A stretch of DNA of 54,402 bases from Pelotomaculum isophthalicicum JI (GCF_029478095.1 NZ_JAKOAV010000025.1:1-54402); one strand, 5' to 3'. Shown: positions 25,683-35,668, numbered from the stretch's first letter. Numbers and translations: made by a program. The notes: generated by a model not told the origin, from the letters alone.

Positions 25683-26351
25683 CTAATAGTTAGCATAATC
25701 TCTGCGCTGTGCAAATAGCTTTACCAGCAGTATACCGGCAATAAAACCGCCAATATGCGCCCAGAAAGCGACACCTTGAGCAGTCTGATCCGTTAAGCCG
25801 GCAACTCCGTTAAGAATTTGCAGGACAAACCAAAGCCCTAAAAATATTACTGCTGGAATGGGTATGATCTGAATAAATATAAACAGAAATACTAATGTAA
25901 GCACTTTAGCACGCGGGTATAGAATCAAATAAGCCCCGAGTACTCCCGCTATAGCACCACTGGCGCCAATTAATGGCGATTTTGAAAGCGGGTTGTAAAG
26001 AACGTGGGTAATAGTGGCTATATACCCTGTTAACAGGTAAAACACCAGGTACCTCACATGCCCCATGCGACTTTCAACATTATCCCCGAAAATCCATAAA
26101 TAAAGCATATTGCTCAATACATGAAACCATCCTCCATGTAAAAACATAGTCGTAGTTAGCCTGATCAATTGGTCCGCGGTCATGCCTACAGATGCAAGCT
26201 GGAGCGGAATTACCGCATGGGAAAAAATAAACTCATCCAAATGCCTTCCCAACTGCACTTCATAACCAAACACTAAAAGATTGACTATAATCAAGAACAC
26301 ATTTATTATCGGAAAACCCCGGGAAGGTATATTATCTTTTAAAGGGATCGT
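25683..26351 (-). CDS. Rhomboid intramembrane serine protease, non-canonical start (ACG or ATC)
   Basis: This is a 222-aa polytopic membrane protease if started at 26351. GASGAIAG supplies the catalytic serine and AHIGGFIAG the histidine; HGGWFHVLSNMLYLWIFG is the conserved helix-2 region. The first standard start (GTG 26300) has no ribosome binding site and would lack IPLKDNIPSRGFPIIN, a conserved rhomboid N-terminus. AAGGAGG lies 9 nt before ACG 26351; ATC follows it. An in-frame stop sits right before the Shine-Dalgarno. A start-codon mutation or read error is also possible. Substrates are unknown. Confidence 0.85.
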   Translation of the reverse strand, partial: TIPLKDNIPSRGFPIINVFLIIVNLLVFGYEVQLGRHLDEFIFSHAVIPLQLASVGMTADQLIRLTTTMFLHGGWFHVLSNMLYLWIFGDNVESRMGHVRYLVFYLLTGYIATITHVLYNPLSKSPLIGASGAIAGVLGAYLILYPRAKVLTLVFLFIFIQIIPIPAVIFLGLWFVLQILNGVAGLTDQTAQGVAFWAHIGGFIAGILLVKLFAQRRDYANY

Positions 26352-26556
26352 GGCCGGTTTCCTCCTTTATATTCTTATTTTAATCATTATTATTATATTC
26401 TAATTAATTTTCCTGCTTACCGTTCTCTTTTATTTTTTCCGGTTAAACGCAGATTAAAGTAGGTGAATATTGGTTTATGATTTTATTTTGAGGAAATCTG
26501 GTGGGATAGGAAATAATAAAAAGATTAAATAGAGATATGGAGTTGATGAGTTTATC

Positions 26557-27657
26557 CTATTCTGGTGTTATCGCTTGAGCATTAATAAGGTGGACTCTAT
26601 CCGGGCTAAAACTAATCCACACATCACGACCTATGGTTAAATCTCCATGCAGTGCTTGTTCATGGCTTATAGTGGCGGTGAATGGTATCCCGCAATCCAC
26701 TACCGCTGTAAACATATTGCCATAAGGCATCAGCTTGCCAATTCTCCCACGCATAGTATTAGCTTCGTTCTTTTCGAGTGTCACCATCATTTTTACATCC
26801 TCCGGCCTTAGCAGGATATAAACTTTTTCGCTATTAGGCGGAGTAAAAACATTAGCGACAATATCGTGCTGTCCGGCCTTTACAAATACTTTACCGTTGT
26901 CATTGTCATACCCGGTAATCACGCCCTTTATTGCGTTTTTTATTCCCACCAGGGAAGCGACACCAAGGCTGGCCGGGCGTGTCAGGATCTCCCAAGGTGT
27001 GGCAACCTGAACTATTCTGCCTTTGTCCATCGCGACTGCCCTATCGGCCAGAACAGGAATTTCAGCGTAATTGTGGGTTACAATGATACTACTAACACTG
27101 GTGTCCCTTAATATATCTGCTAGATCAGATAGAAGAGTATTACGCGTTGGTTCGTCAAGAGCGGCAAAGGGTTCATCAAGAAAAATTACTTCCGGTTCCA
27201 GCACCAGCGCCCTGGCCAGACTAACCCGTTGCGATTCCCCGCCAGACAGGCTACGTGCCGAACGATATGACAAATGTTCAATACCTAGCCTAACCAACCA
27301 TTTCTTTACGCGTTCTTGAATTTGTTCCTTTGGAAAGCCCCTAATCACCAGACCGGAGGCAACATTATGATAAACTGTTGTTTCAAGCAGCAAAGCTTCC
27401 TGAAAAACCATAGCCATACGGCGGCGGTAGCTAAGGGAGTCCTCCCATCTGACTTTTTCGCCTCTAAAATAAAAATCACCTGCTGTGGGACGCTGCAATA
27501 GCATTAGAATCTGCAATAAAGTGCTTTTTCCCGCTCCGTTTGGCCCAATTAAGACTATAGTTTCACCTTGCTCCAGGTAAAAAGTGTCAATATCCAAAAT
27601 AGTATGTTTTTCTTTGTTTAAGACGAGGTTGCTTATTTCAATTATTTTCCTGTTCAT
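26557..27657 (-). CDS. ABC transporter ATPase with TOBE domain, probably tungstate/molybdate (TupC-like)
   Basis: This is a 366-aa protein. The nucleotide-binding domain is intact: GPNGAGKST (Walker A), LSGGESQRVSLARAL (signature), VIFLDEPFAALDE (Walker B) and VTHNYAE (H-loop). Residues 250-360 form a TOBE-like oxyanion-sensing extension. RRRMAMVFQEALLLETTVYHNVASGL resembles TupC/tungstate ATPases. No permease or binding-protein gene is beside it; tupB at 17885 is the nearest candidate partner. Its ATG lies 20 bp inside the end of the GGDEF gene with AGGAGAG upstream, so it is translated from the chemosensory operon transcript. Confidence 0.8.
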   Translation of the reverse strand: MNRKIIEISNLVLNKEKHTILDIDTFYLEQGETIVLIGPNGAGKSTLLQILMLLQRPTAGDFYFRGEKVRWEDSLSYRRRMAMVFQEALLLETTVYHNVASGLVIRGFPKEQIQERVKKWLVRLGIEHLSYRSARSLSGGESQRVSLARALVLEPEVIFLDEPFAALDEPTRNTLLSDLADILRDTSVSSIIVTHNYAEIPVLADRAVAMDKGRIVQVATPWEILTRPASLGVASLVGIKNAIKGVITGYDNDNGKVFVKAGQHDIVANVFTPPNSEKVYILLRPEDVKMMVTLEKNEANTMRGRIGKLMPYGNMFTAVVDCGIPFTATISHEQALHGDLTIGRDVWISFSPDRVHLINAQAITPE

Positions 27658-29035
27658 ATATACTTTTCTCTCCTGTTAAATGTCTTTTATCACGTTTTTG
27701 CTCATACATTAACTTGTCTGCTTCAATTAACATTTTATCAATAGTATAGTTTGATTCAGGATCATAATGAACAATACCGACGCTGATAGACAACCTGTAG
27801 TGAACTGTCTGCGCGTTGCGGCCAGCAAGTTTTTCACGCAAGCGTGTAATTAATGTTTCAGCGCTGGAAACGGGCGCTTCAAGCATAAGAACAGCAAACT
27901 CGTCACCACCGATACGGCCGATGATATCAGACTCTCTAAATGTGCTTTTTAAAATATTGGCGGTCTCGATCAAAGCCCGGTCTCCTTCATGATGGCCAAA
28001 ATTATCATTGATCCACTTCATGTCGTCCAGGTCTCCATATAACAGCAAGACTTCCCCTTTGGAGCGGTTGGCTAATGCCAGCTGTTGTTGAGCGAGGGTT
28101 AAAAATCCGCGCCTGTTGCATAGGCCGGTAAGTTCATCCGTTAGGGATATACTGATCAATTTTTCTCTTAATTGCACATTATCAGTAACATCCCGGAGTG
28201 TTGCGATGAGGGCGCTGTCACCTTCCCAATTTGTATCCGCCACACGTACCTCCGCGGTAAGCTCCGCTCCGTCCTTGCGGGTTATATTAACCTCTCTTGT
28301 TTCACCAGCTTTAACAGGAAAATCAAACAATTCACCCAGCAAATCTTCTTTATTGCGGCTAAAAAGGGTTTCCGCAGCGGGATTGAGATAACGAATCACT
28401 CCTTCAGAATCTACAACAATCATGGCATCAGCATTCCTTTCAAGGAGCGCGCGGTAATCAGCTTCCAGAATCTTAATAGTTTCAAACGCTTTTGTCAATT
28501 CCTTGTGTGATTGCTCAAGCTCAATGTTTTTTTGAATGGCATTCTCAAAAGTGGAAAGAAGCAAGTCTATAATCTGGATACGTTCTGAATTAAGATAATG
28601 CTTTTGCCCTGCAAAAAAAACCTCAATACCCATTTCCGCAGCGATCCCGTTTTTTCTCAGCTCCATGTTAGCCAGTATGTAGCGGATGCGGGAGATAAGA
28701 AATTGCTCATTATAAGGCTTTATAATAAAGTTATTTGCGCCGCATTTCATCCCGTTGATAACATCAGTTGGCTCGGACAGCGATGTTAAAAGTATAACTG
28801 GAATGTCTTTAAATCTTTCATCAGATTTGATCAGCCTGCAGAGTTCATAACCATTCATTTCCGGCATGACCACATCACTGATCACTATCGTCGGTTTTTT
28901 TACCTTAATATTTTCAATTGCTTCCAACCCATTGTGTGATACTGTCACATTATATCCGTACTGTTCGAGAGTATATCTCAGTTGCTCTGCTTGGGTTAGA
29001 CTGTCTTCCACAATCAAAATATTGATATCGTTCAT
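27638..29035 (-). CDS. REC-PAS-GGDEF response regulator (diguanylate cyclase, WspR-like role)
   Basis: This is a 465-aa protein. A receiver domain (1-120) has the phospho-acceptor D54 in VISDVVMPEMNG. After a helical linker a PAS domain (about 195-300) has NADAMIVVDSEGVIRYLN. The GGDEF domain at about 305-450 has an intact GGDEF active site (376-380) and an RESD inhibitory I-site five residues before it, so cyclic-di-GMP synthesis with product feedback is predicted. It is encoded directly after the hybrid CheA, as WspR output proteins are, so phosphorylation by that kinase is the likely trigger. The stop overlaps the ABC ATPase start. Confidence 0.93.
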   Translation of the reverse strand: MNDINILIVEDSLTQAEQLRYTLEQYGYNVTVSHNGLEAIENIKVKKPTIVISDVVMPEMNGYELCRLIKSDERFKDIPVILLTSLSEPTDVINGMKCGANNFIIKPYNEQFLISRIRYILANMELRKNGIAAEMGIEVFFAGQKHYLNSERIQIIDLLLSTFENAIQKNIELEQSHKELTKAFETIKILEADYRALLERNADAMIVVDSEGVIRYLNPAAETLFSRNKEDLLGELFDFPVKAGETREVNITRKDGAELTAEVRVADTNWEGDSALIATLRDVTDNVQLREKLISISLTDELTGLCNRRGFLTLAQQQLALANRSKGEVLLLYGDLDDMKWINDNFGHHEGDRALIETANILKSTFRESDIIGRIGGDEFAVLMLEAPVSSAETLITRLREKLAGRNAQTVHYRLSISVGIVHYDPESNYTIDKMLIEADKLMYEQKRDKRHLTGEKSIYEQENN

Positions 29036-29083
29036 AACATTTCCTCCCCTAACGACATAACAAAAGAATAATATATCATGAAG

Positions 29084-31390
29084 TTAGATAAGTTTATTTA
29101 TTACTTCTAACAAATTACCATGGTCGAAACTGCTTTTCACAATATAAGCGTCAGCTCCCGCGTCTATGCCGCGCTCCCGGTCTTCCCGGGAATCAAGCCC
29201 GGTCACCAAAACAACGGGCAACCACGCATATTTTTTATCCATACGTATCCTGGATGTGAGTTCAAAACCATTCATTCTCGGCATTTCCACATCTGACACA
29301 ACTAAATCATAGTCCTCCGTTTTCAGCGCTGTTAACGCTTCAATACCATCAACAGCGGTTTTGACACTGTACCCTGATGACTCCAGAATATTCTTTAGTA
29401 ACATTCTTGAAGTAATTGAGTCCTCCACTACTAGAATTGATTTTTTATTTAAACCTGCTATCCCTGTTGCTGAGGCCGTTTCAAAAGTTGCATTTTTAAT
29501 TTTTATTGTTGATCTCAACAAATCTGGAACATTTAAAACAGGTACTACCTTTCCGGAGCCAAGTACAGTGGCGCCGCTAATATTCCTTACCCGTGAAAGC
29601 TGTTTGCCAAGACTTTTGACCAGTACCTCCTGCTCACATACAATCTCGTCTACAGCGAAGGCGATTCGTTTTTCCGCAGTGCCTAGCAGCAGCACCGGGA
29701 TATATCCTAAACTATTGTTTTTGTTTTCTTGAAGGGCAAGTTCCAACACATCAGCCAGTCTGACGAAGGAAAAAGCGCAACCCTTTAGTGAAATGATTTC
29801 TTTATTCTCGATCGTTTTTATCTCATCTTGTTTAATTCTCGTAACTTTATCTACGTTAATTGAAGGTATTATAAACAATTGTTCAGAAACTCTAACGAGT
29901 ATCCCCCTGAAAGTAGCCAGTGTCACCGGAATAATCATTCTGAATGATGATCCGTTTTGAGGTTGGGTTTCCACTGTGATAACCCCGCCAAGCTGTTCCA
30001 CTTTTTCGCGCACTATAGCAAGCCCGAGTCCCCTGCCGGAAATATCGGTAATTATCGGACTTGTAGAAACTTCCGATTGGAATATCAGCGCCAGCGCCTC
30101 TTGTTTACTGAGCTTATCACATTCTTTTTCTGTTAATATTCCCTTGTTTATAGCAGATTCTATAACTCTATCTAAATTGATACCAATTCCGTCATCTGAA
30201 ACTAGGATCTCAACTTTATGCCCACTCAACTGTGAAATAGTCACAGTAATCTTCCCGCATCGCGCTTTTTTGCTTCTTTCCCGTTCCTCCGGTGTTTCAA
30301 TGCCATGATCGATACAATTTCGCAGTAGATGAATAAAAGGATCTTTTATATCTTCAAGGATGCGCTTGTCAATTTCAATCTCACTTCCATGCAAAATTAA
30401 CTCCACTTCTTTGTTCTGGGCCCGGGACAAGTCACGAATCATCATGGGGAAAGTTGATAATAAGGAGGAAAAGGGAAGCATAAGCGCTTTTCTTATATCT
30501 TTTTGGAAATTATCAACGACTGCGCCAATTGATCGTCGATCATGTTCAGCTAATTTTATCATTGTTTTTACTTTGCTTTCCAGTAATCTAAGGCAGTTTT
30601 GATTTCGATCGAGAAACTCCATCAGTTTGTCAAACTGTAAATTGTTCTTATCTGTTTGCATACCCGGATGATTTTTATCACATTCCTTATCCCAGTAGCC
30701 AAGGATATCCTGAATATTCCGCAAGTCGGCGGCATGTCGGTCCATTGTCAGTTTTATTGACAGCATTTCCTCAGCTTGCAGTAATAGTGAATCCAACTTT
30801 TCTGTGGAAATCCGCACCGTTCCTGATACAACCTGCTTGTCCACAATACTTGGCTCAGCCTGACCGGCGGTATCGTTGCCTATTATTGGTGATAAAAAGT
30901 AGTTGTTGCCCGGTTGAGCCGTCGGGATGTTTCTTTTTAATTTGGGTAAATGTTCTTCAGTTTGGGTACTGCCTGACTGCTTGCCGGTTTCCAGGTCGGC
31001 TAACTGCTGAATGAGTGTCGTAATAAGAACTTGTCCTCCTTCAGCAGTAGAAAGCAGCTTATTAATTGTGTCGACTGCGTTATGTAGCTTGTCAAAAAGT
31101 CCGGGTGACGGGTTAATCGCCTTGCGCTTCAAGACGGCCAGGACGCTCTCAAGTGACTGGCAAATCGTTTCAATATCTGTCATGTTGACTGCCCGCGCCG
31201 CGCCCTTTAAACTATGCGCTTCCCGGAAAATAGCTTCAACCACTGCGTTTTGACTTTCAGCATCCGGTGTTTTCTCTAATTCAAGCAGTCCCGCAGACAT
31301 TGCTTTAAGTCGTTCTTCCGCTTCTATTTTAAAAAGTGAACGAAGTCTTTTCAGTAAATCGTTATCTTTTTTATTATCTTGCATGGGCAT
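29084..31390 (-). CDS. Hybrid CheA histidine kinase with C-terminal receiver (WspE-like)
   Basis: This is a 768-aa protein. The HPt domain (1-115) has FREAHSLKGAARAV with phospho-histidine H59. A linker without a clear P2 domain follows, then dimerisation helices, an HATPase with NCIDHGIETPEER (N box), SDDGIGIN and SGRGLGLAIVREKVEQLGG (G boxes), and a CheW-like coupling domain. The C-terminal receiver has VVSDVEMPRMNG (D700). The domain order matches WspE and other hybrid CheAs of alternative chemosensory systems; the fused receiver may act as a phosphate sink, replacing CheY phosphatase. It is flanked by its MCP and its GGDEF output gene. Confidence 0.93.
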   Translation of the reverse strand: MPMQDNKKDNDLLKRLRSLFKIEAEERLKAMSAGLLELEKTPDAESQNAVVEAIFREAHSLKGAARAVNMTDIETICQSLESVLAVLKRKAINPSPGLFDKLHNAVDTINKLLSTAEGGQVLITTLIQQLADLETGKQSGSTQTEEHLPKLKRNIPTAQPGNNYFLSPIIGNDTAGQAEPSIVDKQVVSGTVRISTEKLDSLLLQAEEMLSIKLTMDRHAADLRNIQDILGYWDKECDKNHPGMQTDKNNLQFDKLMEFLDRNQNCLRLLESKVKTMIKLAEHDRRSIGAVVDNFQKDIRKALMLPFSSLLSTFPMMIRDLSRAQNKEVELILHGSEIEIDKRILEDIKDPFIHLLRNCIDHGIETPEERERSKKARCGKITVTISQLSGHKVEILVSDDGIGINLDRVIESAINKGILTEKECDKLSKQEALALIFQSEVSTSPIITDISGRGLGLAIVREKVEQLGGVITVETQPQNGSSFRMIIPVTLATFRGILVRVSEQLFIIPSINVDKVTRIKQDEIKTIENKEIISLKGCAFSFVRLADVLELALQENKNNSLGYIPVLLLGTAEKRIAFAVDEIVCEQEVLVKSLGKQLSRVRNISGATVLGSGKVVPVLNVPDLLRSTIKIKNATFETASATGIAGLNKKSILVVEDSITSRMLLKNILESSGYSVKTAVDGIEALTALKTEDYDLVVSDVEMPRMNGFELTSRIRMDKKYAWLPVVLVTGLDSREDRERGIDAGADAYIVKSSFDHGNLLEVINKLI

Positions 31391-31408
31391 GTTAGCTCCC
31401 CCGATTCT

Positions 31409-33049
31409 TTAAACCTGGTATTGCTCAACCAACTCCTTCAGCCTCCGTCCCAATTCGTCTAATTTCAGCGCCGCTGTTTCCAGTTGTCTAGCGCTGTCAA
31501 CGTTCTGATTGCTTGCTTGCTCAATATTATTCATCGCTATAGCTACCTGATCAATTCCGGTCAACTGCTGCTGGGCGGTAACCGCAATTTGAGTTAACGC
31601 CTGCGTTGCTTCCGTAATCGTATTCGCCATAGTCCGGATCGACTCGCTTGCTTCAGTGGATTGTTTTACACCGGCATCAACCGCTTTACTACCTTGTTCA
31701 GTAGCCATTACCGCCGCGCTGGTGGCTTTCTGGATGTCATTCAAGATTCTCCGCACCTGAGCCGTCGCCTGTTTTGACTGTTCCGCCAGGCTCTTGATTT
31801 CTTGGGCGACCACGGCAAACCCTTGCCCGTGTTCCTCCGCCTTGGCCGCCTCGATCGAAGCGTTGACCGCCAGGAGGTTTGACTGTTCCGCCACGTCATC
31901 GACAATAGAAATAAGTTCCCCTATGGCCTGGCTCTGTTCACTAAGCCGGACAATACTTTCAGCAATAGAGACCATCTGTTCTTGAATTAGATCCATCCTC
32001 TTGATCGTTTCATTCACCGAATCCTGACCATCTTGTGAAGCTTGCATTGCTTTAGGGGCTATCTCCGACATATATTTGGCTTTTTGACTGGAAACTTGTA
32101 CTGTCTGTCTTACTTCTTCCATAGTGGCGGTTGTCTCACTTAGCGCGGCAGCCGATTCCGCCGCGCCGGAGGCGAACTGAACGGTTGAGGCTGATATCTC
32201 ACTGGCGGAGGAAGCTAGAACGTTTACCCCTTCCATAATCTGCCTGGTTTCTTCTCTTAAATTCTCCACCATCCTGTGGAATGATTGAATCAGGAAACCT
32301 ATTTCATTACGGCTATTATTGACAGGCACATCAACCCTTAAATTCCGGTCTGCAATTTGTTCAGCCACGTCTACCGCGATTTTCAAGGGATTTGTGATGC
32401 TGCGCGTGATAATGAAAGTAATCAGCCAAGAAATAAATATCCCCAATATTATCGCTATACCACTGTTAATTAACATAAACAAACGGGTTCTGGCATATAA
32501 TTGAGCCGCCTCGTTAAAACGCGCTTTACTGCGTTCTTCCTGGTAATTGACAACGTTTTTCAACGAATCTTCAATTCTAGCCATGCCAGGCATAGCTTCT
32601 TTATTAATCACAGAAACTGCCTCAGCGTTATTACCCGCCAAACCTAAAGTAACCACTTTATCGTTGGATAGTTTGCCGGATTCGATAGCCTTTTCAACAT
32701 TTGCCAGTAGAGCCTTACCTTCAACAGTATTGTCCATTTCCCTAAGCTTGGCAAAGTCCTTATTATATCTAGCCCGTGCCTCTTCAATCTTGTTGCTGGA
32801 ATCCTGCTTCGCGTTAGAATCCTCTAATAAAATAATAGAGCGTGTTTCCCGCGAGATGACGGCCATTGAATCCAACATATCATAAGCCAATTCCATACTG
32901 ACAACGTTAGTATTATAGATCTGATTCATATCGCCCTGAATCTTCCCCATACTACTGTTTCCTACCAGCGTTGAAATAACGAGCAGGATCAAAATTAGCC
33001 CAAAGCCCAGCCCCAGTCTTGTTCCAATTTTCATGTCTTTAAAATTCAT
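31409..33049 (-). CDS. Methyl-accepting chemotaxis protein (WspA-like position)
   Basis: This is a 546-aa protein when started at ATG 33049 with GGGGTGA upstream; a longer frame to 33109 overlaps the CheW gene. A first membrane helix (LGLGFGLILILLVISTLV), a four-helix-bundle sensor of about 150 residues, a second helix (GIAIILGIFISWLITFI), HAMP, and the signalling domain follow. The conserved tip EQSNLLAVNASIEAAKAEEHGQGFAVVAQEIKSLAEQS contacts CheA and CheW. No NWETF-type tether ends the protein. It is the only receptor in the operon and presumably the dedicated input of this kinase. Confidence 0.94.
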   Translation of the reverse strand: MNFKDMKIGTRLGLGFGLILILLVISTLVGNSSMGKIQGDMNQIYNTNVVSMELAYDMLDSMAVISRETRSIILLEDSNAKQDSSNKIEEARARYNKDFAKLREMDNTVEGKALLANVEKAIESGKLSNDKVVTLGLAGNNAEAVSVINKEAMPGMARIEDSLKNVVNYQEERSKARFNEAAQLYARTRLFMLINSGIAIILGIFISWLITFIITRSITNPLKIAVDVAEQIADRNLRVDVPVNNSRNEIGFLIQSFHRMVENLREETRQIMEGVNVLASSASEISASTVQFASGAAESAAALSETTATMEEVRQTVQVSSQKAKYMSEIAPKAMQASQDGQDSVNETIKRMDLIQEQMVSIAESIVRLSEQSQAIGELISIVDDVAEQSNLLAVNASIEAAKAEEHGQGFAVVAQEIKSLAEQSKQATAQVRRILNDIQKATSAAVMATEQGSKAVDAGVKQSTEASESIRTMANTITEATQALTQIAVTAQQQLTGIDQVAIAMNNIEQASNQNVDSARQLETAALKLDELGRRLKELVEQYQV

Positions 33050-33080
33050 TTTGTCACCCCTATGTATTCGTTTTACCGTT

Positions 33081-33680
33081 TCACGCTTCTCCCTCTTCAT
33101 TAACAACAATCCGTTTGTCGGATAGAATCCTTGCCATATCTAGTACGATGAATTGTTCCATTGTCATACCTTTCAGATATTCCGCGCGTATGTTGGTCAA
33201 GGTGGGCGGCAATGGTTGAATCTTATCCTGTGGAATGTAGCTAACACCGGTAATGGTTTCCGCGGGAATAGCAAACTCCATTTCATTGTTATGAACAATT
33301 ATGGTCTTATTGAGAACGTTGGTTCCCTTCCCTGTAATACCAAAAAACTTATTTATATCAACTACTGATAATATTTGTCCTCTGATATTGATTATCCCAA
33401 GAATAAACGGCGGTGTGCAAGGTAACGGAGTCATTTCTTTTAGTGGGCAGACCTCGCGGATAAACACCGACTCAACCGCATATTTTTCACCGTTCAAAAA
33501 GAATCCAAGGATCTTTAGATGCGTTTCAGTTGATTCTTTATTTTTGGGCACTTGGGCAAGTGTTTTCGCTCTGGCTCTGAGAATCAATTTCCTTTCTTCA
33601 GGAGATGGTGTAAATCCCCTCTCAACAGCTGCTCTGGCATTTTCTAAACGATTGTATATATCATTCCAGACAACCTTCAT
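33081..33680 (-). CDS. CheW-like coupling protein with N-terminal extension (WspD-like)
   Basis: This is a 199-aa protein from ATG 33680; nine extra codons upstream are possible because the ribosome binding site (AGGAG) is poorly spaced for either. Residues 1-60 form an extension with RLENARAAVERG and RKLILRARAKTLAQ, a RAR-x-LA pattern found in coupling proteins that accompany CheR-TPR. The CheW domain follows (FFLNGEKYAVESVFIREV, GIINIRGQILSVVDI). It links the MCP to the hybrid CheA. The operon's second CheW lacks this extension. Confidence 0.92.
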   Translation of the reverse strand: MKVVWNDIYNRLENARAAVERGFTPSPEERKLILRARAKTLAQVPKNKESTETHLKILGFFLNGEKYAVESVFIREVCPLKEMTPLPCTPPFILGIINIRGQILSVVDINKFFGITGKGTNVLNKTIIVHNNEMEFAIPAETITGVSYIPQDKIQPLPPTLTNIRAEYLKGMTMEQFIVLDMARILSDKRIVVNEEGEA

Positions 33681-33739
33681 AATTCTTGCACCGCTCCTAT
33701 TGTTCATAAATGGGAAGCACTCACTGCGTGATTTTTTAC

Positions 33740-35209
33740 TTATCTCAAAATTCTGCTTCCAATTATACCGGCAATAATTTCTGATAGCCTGCCGGCGGTA
33801 ATGCCTTCCGACTCCGGTAAGATATCTTCTTGAGCATATTTAGTTAAAAGCGTTAGAGCATTTTTATAGTGTTTCTTCGATTCAAGATGATTTCCCTGCC
33901 GCATGGTGATGTTTCCCAATGCAAAATGAGCTAGAACAAAATTGGGGTCAAGGTAAAGCGCGCGCTTTAATGATACTATCGCCTCTTCTACCTGCTCTTT
34001 TTCTTGCAGGATTGTTGCGAATAGATAATGCAAGCCGGGATTAAGTTTATCTGCGCAGATAGCCTTTTCACAACACTCCAGCGCCTCATCAAGTTTTCCC
34101 TGATTAGCGCAAATCCGCGCTAAATAAGCCATTTTACTGTCGTTACGTGAATCTTCATTGGACGCTTGGGCATCGATTAATACACCATCATCAAAAGACT
34201 GAACGGTGGTTTTTTCTGATAAGTCAGCATGAAAAACGTCTGTATATTTAGGTTGATATTCAAGACTGGAGTCACCCGGTAGATATTTTTCTGTTTTTGA
34301 CTGTATTGTAGCAAAATTATTTATTAAATTAGTCTGCAAGTCATTTTTTTTAAATAGAATCGTTCCATCATAATTTAATTTTGTAAATTGGGAATATAGA
34401 TCGGGCGCAGCTTCGGCTGGACTGGTGATTAGCCACCCGCCGGGCTTAAGAGAGCGGAAAAGACGTTGAATGACTTTTTCCTTTTGTTCATGTGAAAGGT
34501 ATATAAGCACATTGCGGCAAAAAATCACATTTACCGCACTGGTGTTGTTTAACACTGACGGGTAAGTTTCCTCTGCCAAATTGAGTTGCGCAAACTGCAC
34601 CATTCTTTTAATATGAGGGAGAACTTCAAAGCGGTTATCTTTTGAATGCTTAAAAAATCTCTCCTTGATCCATGCGGGTGTGTCACGAAACGACCATTCA
34701 CTATAAATACCCTCAAGCGCCTTTTTTAAAAAGTTTGAGTTAATGTCTGTGCCAAGGATGCTAATATGCCAATCCCTTAAATAATAGTTCATTTTATCCA
34801 GCAGTATCGCGATTGAATATGGCTCCTCGCCTGTACTGCAGCCAGCGCTCCAGATCCTTATTGGTTGCCTTTTTTCTAAAAGATTATAAGAGTTTATCAA
34901 TTCGGGGATAATATGCTTTTCGAGCACATTAAATATTTTTTTATCCCGATAAAAATAAGTTTCACCAACGGTCAGGTGACTTGCCAAAATATCTATTTGA
35001 TAATTAGACAAATGCGATGACATTAACCACCGGATGCATGATTCCATGTCTTCAAAGCCAAAGGCAAAAGCGGCGGCACTAATCCCACGCTTTAGCTCAT
35101 GCCGGCGCTTCTCCGGAAAATACAAACCTAACCGCTCGGCAAGAAATTCATTGAGTTGAGCAAGGAGGAAATCAGAGATACCGGCAGATATATTTCTTTC
35201 CTGTTTCAC
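33740..35209 (-). CDS. CheR methyltransferase with C-terminal TPR repeats (WspC-like)
   Basis: This is a 489-aa protein. A CheR N-terminal helical domain (1-90) precedes the SAM-dependent methyltransferase, which has RIWSAGCSTGEEPYSIAILL and FCRNVLIYL. The C-terminal 100 residues hold TPR units (KLDEALECCEKAI, EEAIVSLKRALYLDPNFVLAHFALGN). It methylates glutamates on the receptor. TPR-bearing CheR is characteristic of Wsp and other non-flagellar systems. Its ATG overlaps the stop of the upstream CheW gene by 4 bp. No CheB demethylase is seen. Confidence 0.94.
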   Translation of the reverse strand: MKQERNISAGISDFLLAQLNEFLAERLGLYFPEKRRHELKRGISAAAFAFGFEDMESCIRWLMSSHLSNYQIDILASHLTVGETYFYRDKKIFNVLEKHIIPELINSYNLLEKRQPIRIWSAGCSTGEEPYSIAILLDKMNYYLRDWHISILGTDINSNFLKKALEGIYSEWSFRDTPAWIKERFFKHSKDNRFEVLPHIKRMVQFAQLNLAEETYPSVLNNTSAVNVIFCRNVLIYLSHEQKEKVIQRLFRSLKPGGWLITSPAEAAPDLYSQFTKLNYDGTILFKKNDLQTNLINNFATIQSKTEKYLPGDSSLEYQPKYTDVFHADLSEKTTVQSFDDGVLIDAQASNEDSRNDSKMAYLARICANQGKLDEALECCEKAICADKLNPGLHYLFATILQEKEQVEEAIVSLKRALYLDPNFVLAHFALGNITMRQGNHLESKKHYKNALTLLTKYAQEDILPESEGITAGRLSEIIAGIIGSRILR

Positions 35210-35664
35210 TTCTCCTCCATTAAATTTATTAAGATTTGTTCTTCTTCGTGGAAAAGTAGCCTGCCGAGATCAAGTATGAGAATCATACCGTCCTCAAGTT
35301 TTATTACGCCTTCAACGTACTCTATATCCGGCATGATCTTCCCGGCTGCAACGATTTCATGTTCCGGCCTTTCAACAACATCTCCTACCGCGTCCGCCGC
35401 CAGGGCTACAGTTCGTCTAGACGTATTGGCAATGATGAACTGGTCACTTAAACCAATTTCCCGGTCGGGTAAACAGAATCGTCCCCGTATATTAACAACT
35501 GGAATAATCCTGCCCTGCACGTTGATTACGCCAAGTACAACTTCCGGCGCTTGAGGCAATGGTGTTACTTCTACCGCTCGAATGATTCTTTCCACGTTGA
35601 GAAGATTAAAACCAAACCATTGTTCTCCAATTTTAAAAGTAAGATATTTATTCAACCTGTTCAT
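35206..35664 (-). CDS. CheW-like coupling protein (WspB-like)
   Basis: This is a 152-aa single CheW domain (TFKIGEQWFGFNLLNVERIIRA, VLGVINVQGRIIPVVNIRG, LILDLGRLL). It couples receptor to kinase. It begins 4 bp after the Sir2 gene and overlaps cheR by 4 bp, so these genes are co-translated. Two different CheW proteins in one operon repeat the wspB/wspD arrangement. Confidence 0.93.
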   Translation of the reverse strand: MNRLNKYLTFKIGEQWFGFNLLNVERIIRAVEVTPLPQAPEVVLGVINVQGRIIPVVNIRGRFCLPDREIGLSDQFIIANTSRRTVALAADAVGDVVERPEHEIVAAGKIMPDIEYVEGVIKLEDGMILILDLGRLLFHEEEQILINLMEEK

Positions 35665-35668
35665 AAAA

